Shown here: piece by piece, positions 32,945 to 34,515 of the stretch
How the letters are laid out: each line of letters starts with the position of its first letter
Numbering within the stretch: the stretch's first letter is position 1
Assembly (NCBI RefSeq): GCF_001949125.1
Contig: NZ_MSTI01000149.1
Coordinates: 1-34,515 of the forward strand
DNA from: Deinococcus marmoris
GTDB lineage: Bacteria; Deinococcota; Deinococci; Deinococcales; Deinococcaceae
DNA: 34,515 nt
Direction of reading: 5' to 3'
The notes under the pieces: model-generated
The model's input: the letters and a program-made list of their open reading frames with translations, nothing else
What the model was told of the DNA's origin: nothing
Databases searched by the model: none
Translations under genes and position numbers: made by a program

Positions 32945-33916
32945 ATGAACAGACTGGGTGCGTGGGTGATGGGGCTGACCTTGCTGGCCGGGGCCGGAGT
33001 CTGGAGCGTGAACAGGACCGAATCGGACTGGGTCAACCGCCGGATCGACGCTTCCGCCGGGCTGCGCCTCGCCTCGGCCCATCCCATCACCGTGGCTGTC
33101 GTGGACACCGGCATTCTGCCCCAGGCCGCGCTGGATGGCCGCCGCCAGAGTGGCTACGACTTCGCCGCCGGGTCTGCCCTGCCCCCCCACCTGATCAATC
33201 CCCACGGAACGGCGGTGGCGGGCATGGTCCACAGCGTCGATCCAGCGGCGCGGATTCTGGACGTGCGGCTCAGCGACACGGCGGGCCAGACCACGCTGAG
33301 AAAGGCCGTGGATGCGCTGCGCTGGGCGGCAGGACTGGAGGTTGCTGGCGTTCCCCTCAACCCCTTCCCAGCGCGGGTCATCAACGCCTCTTTCGTCCTG
33401 AAGACCGTGCCTCACGATGGCTGCGTTCCGGCCATGCAACGCGCCGTGAATGAGATTCTGGCGCACGGCAGCGTGATCGTCGTGGCGGCGGGCAACACCA
33501 ACGCCCCGGCGTGGCGCAACACCCCCGCAGGCTGCCGGGGCGTGATCACCGTGGCGGCCACGGATACGCAGGACCGCCGCGCGCCGTATTCCGACTGGGG
33601 AGCCGCTATTGCCCTGTCCGCTCCGGGCGGCACACGGGCCGAGGGGGTAGACGTGTGGTGGGGCCAGCACCGATCTGAGCGGCGCGGAAGCAGTTACGCT
33701 GCGCCGCTGGTGGCCGGGGCCGCGAGCCTTCTCCTGGCCCAACACCCGGAGTTCACCCCGGCGGAAGTGAAAGCCATTCTCCAACGCAGCGCACGGCCCT
33801 TCTCACGGGGAGGCTGTGATCCGCAGCACCGGGCCGGGTGCGGCGCAGGTGTACTCGATGTGGCCGGAGCGTTACGTTCTGCCGCATCGCCACTGGCATT
33901 GGGGAGTGTGCACTGA
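32945..33916 (+). CDS. S8-family (subtilisin-like) serine protease
   Basis: This 323-residue protein has an N-terminal hydrophobic segment (about 5-20, signal peptide or anchor). The subtilase triad is D54 in V-V-D-T-G, H88 in H-G-T-A-V-A-G and S250 in G-S-S-Y-A-A-P, with oxyanion N184 in A-A-G-N. The catalytic domain starts only about 25 residues after the hydrophobic segment, so the usual I9 propeptide is missing. Cys 160, 197, 291 and 299 could form two disulfides, as expected outside the cytoplasm. There is no Shine-Dalgarno; TATACC at 32907 may be a -10. It may be read through from the histidine kinase gene or have its own promoter. Confidence 0.88.
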   Translation: MNRLGAWVMGLTLLAGAGVWSVNRTESDWVNRRIDASAGLRLASAHPITVAVVDTGILPQAALDGRRQSGYDFAAGSALPPHLINPHGTAVAGMVHSVDPAARILDVRLSDTAGQTTLRKAVDALRWAAGLEVAGVPLNPFPARVINASFVLKTVPHDGCVPAMQRAVNEILAHGSVIVVAAGNTNAPAWRNTPAGCRGVITVAATDTQDRRAPYSDWGAAIALSAPGGTRAEGVDVWWGQHRSERRGSSYAAPLVAGAASLLLAQHPEFTPAEVKAILQRSARPFSRGGCDPQHRAGCGAGVLDVAGALRSAASPLALGSVH

Positions 33917-34100
33917 AACTGAGCGAGAACCCAGGCAGCAACACCGTGGGCGAGAGAAGCAAAACCCACACCAGCGCCATCTGCTGCGCCTCGCCGCCCG
34001 ACAGGTGCGCAGCCCAGCTCTTGGAGGCTGACGTATTCCTGGGCCAACAGCAAGCCCAGGTGAGTGCCCTGGACTTGACCCTTACGGAAGTGAATCCCAA
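33917..34100 (-). pseudogene. Frameshifted relic of an ABC transporter ATPase
   Basis: On the minus strand one frame gives L-G-L-L-L-A-Q-E-Y-V-S-L-Q-E-L-G. The next frame continues with A-H-L-S-G-G-E-A-Q-Q-M-A-L and L-L-L-S-P-T-V-L-L. Joined, they match the region around the ABC signature (L-S-G-G-E-A-Q) and the approach to Walker B. The Walker B Asp-Glu, Walker A and the rest are gone, and the fragment ends where the subtilase gene begins. The original transporter is not identifiable. From here to 34232 no other gene is seen. Confidence 0.7.
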
Positions 34101-34232
34101 AAGCGTATCCGATATGGCCGCCGCTATACCTCAGCTTTACCTCTCGCCTTTAGGCTCCCCGCCGTGACGTTTCCTTTTTTGAGCAGCCCAGATTCACCTC
34201 CCCATTCCCCACTGACAGTAGTCCGGAAGGTT

Positions 34233-34515
34233 TCAAGCAGCCTTGACCCCCAGGAGCAGCAGGTCGGCGATCTGTGGGGCGAATTTTTCGCAAGTCAGAT
34301 CGCCAGGCAACAGAGATAAAATTCGATCAGCGAAAAATTCGTTATAGGCACGGCGTTTTTCGTCTTCCATGCTGAAGACCAGCGGGCCAGCCCGCTGGTT
34401 CATCAACTGACTGGCTCTGGCTACAGAAACGCTATGCAGCGCCATATTCCAGTGGAAGTGCAGCGCCTGAGCCTGACGGGACTGGCAATCACCCAGGCCC
34501 GCGAACTGCTTGCCG
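34233..34515 (-). mobile_element. IS4-like transposase, C-terminal part (cut by window edge)
   Basis: The minus-strand frame is open to the window's right edge and ends with a stop at 34233. The peptide contains G-L-G-D-C-Q-S-R-Q-A-Q-A-L-H-F-H-W-N-M-A-L, which resembles the segment after the catalytic Glu in IS4-group transposases (T-G-L-x-D-C-Q-x-R, then F-H-F-N-x-x-L). A ~45-residue tail follows. The N-terminal catalytic part lies outside the window, so completeness is unknown. I could not fix the element's terminal repeat in the 130 bp downstream. Confidence 0.72.

Overview
The window is GC-rich bacterial chromosome, most likely from a Deinococcus species. The reasons are the membrane Ser/Thr kinase fused to an NHL propeller (resembling the D. 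radiodurans RqkA type), a 552-residue single-domain trehalose synthase, a ribosomal protein S1 with unusual tails, a Thermus/Deinococcus-style tandem glutamate dehydrogenase pair, and many start codons sitting 5-9 nt downstream of a -10 box with no Shine-Dalgarno. That last layout is typical of the abundant leaderless transcripts known in Deinococcus. The genus is inferred, not proven.

Layout: the left edge carries the end of an IS982-like transposase. It is followed by a polyprenyl diphosphate synthase and the gdhA-gdhB pair (0.4-4.5 kb). A repeat-bracketed AraC regulator stands divergent to a Cys-nucleophile alpha/beta-hydrolase (4.9-7.1 kb). Then come trehalose synthase, tRNA-Gln(CTG) and rpsA (7.2-11.4 kb). 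A TetR regulator converges on an EamA-type exporter, and a secreted S41 peptidase follows (11.9-14.9 kb). A HigB/HigA-type toxin-antitoxin pair is bracketed by inverted copies of a ~134-bp repeat (15.0-16.2 kb). A 978-residue P-loop/TPR protein is divergent from a small exported TPR protein (16.3-20.1 kb). PhzF and isocitrate lyase lie between two more repeat copies (20.2-23.1 kb). Next are a HAD hydrolase, an NrnA-like DHH phosphoesterase, a glutaredoxin-like protein, the kinase, a membrane-anchored SDR and an M42 aminopeptidase (23.2-30.4 kb). The right end has a two-component system with a subtilase behind it, a frameshifted ABC ATPase relic, and the end of an IS4-like transposase (30.8-34.5 kb).

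Most genes are ordinary housekeeping or metabolic functions: glutamate interconversion, glyoxylate shunt, trehalose, translation. The most unusual feature is a family of short interspersed elements with TACGGAYTCCG-type ends. There are four close full-length copies (133-134 bp), a diverged 128-bp copy, a copy related only by its ends, and a 67-bp relic. Two internal hairpins show paired substitutions between copies. The six copies with two recognisable ends alternate forward/inverted, so that pairs bracket araC, the toxin-antitoxin operon and phzF-aceA with the same end facing inward. One relic supplies the stop codon of the M42 gene and another copy abuts the araC start codon.
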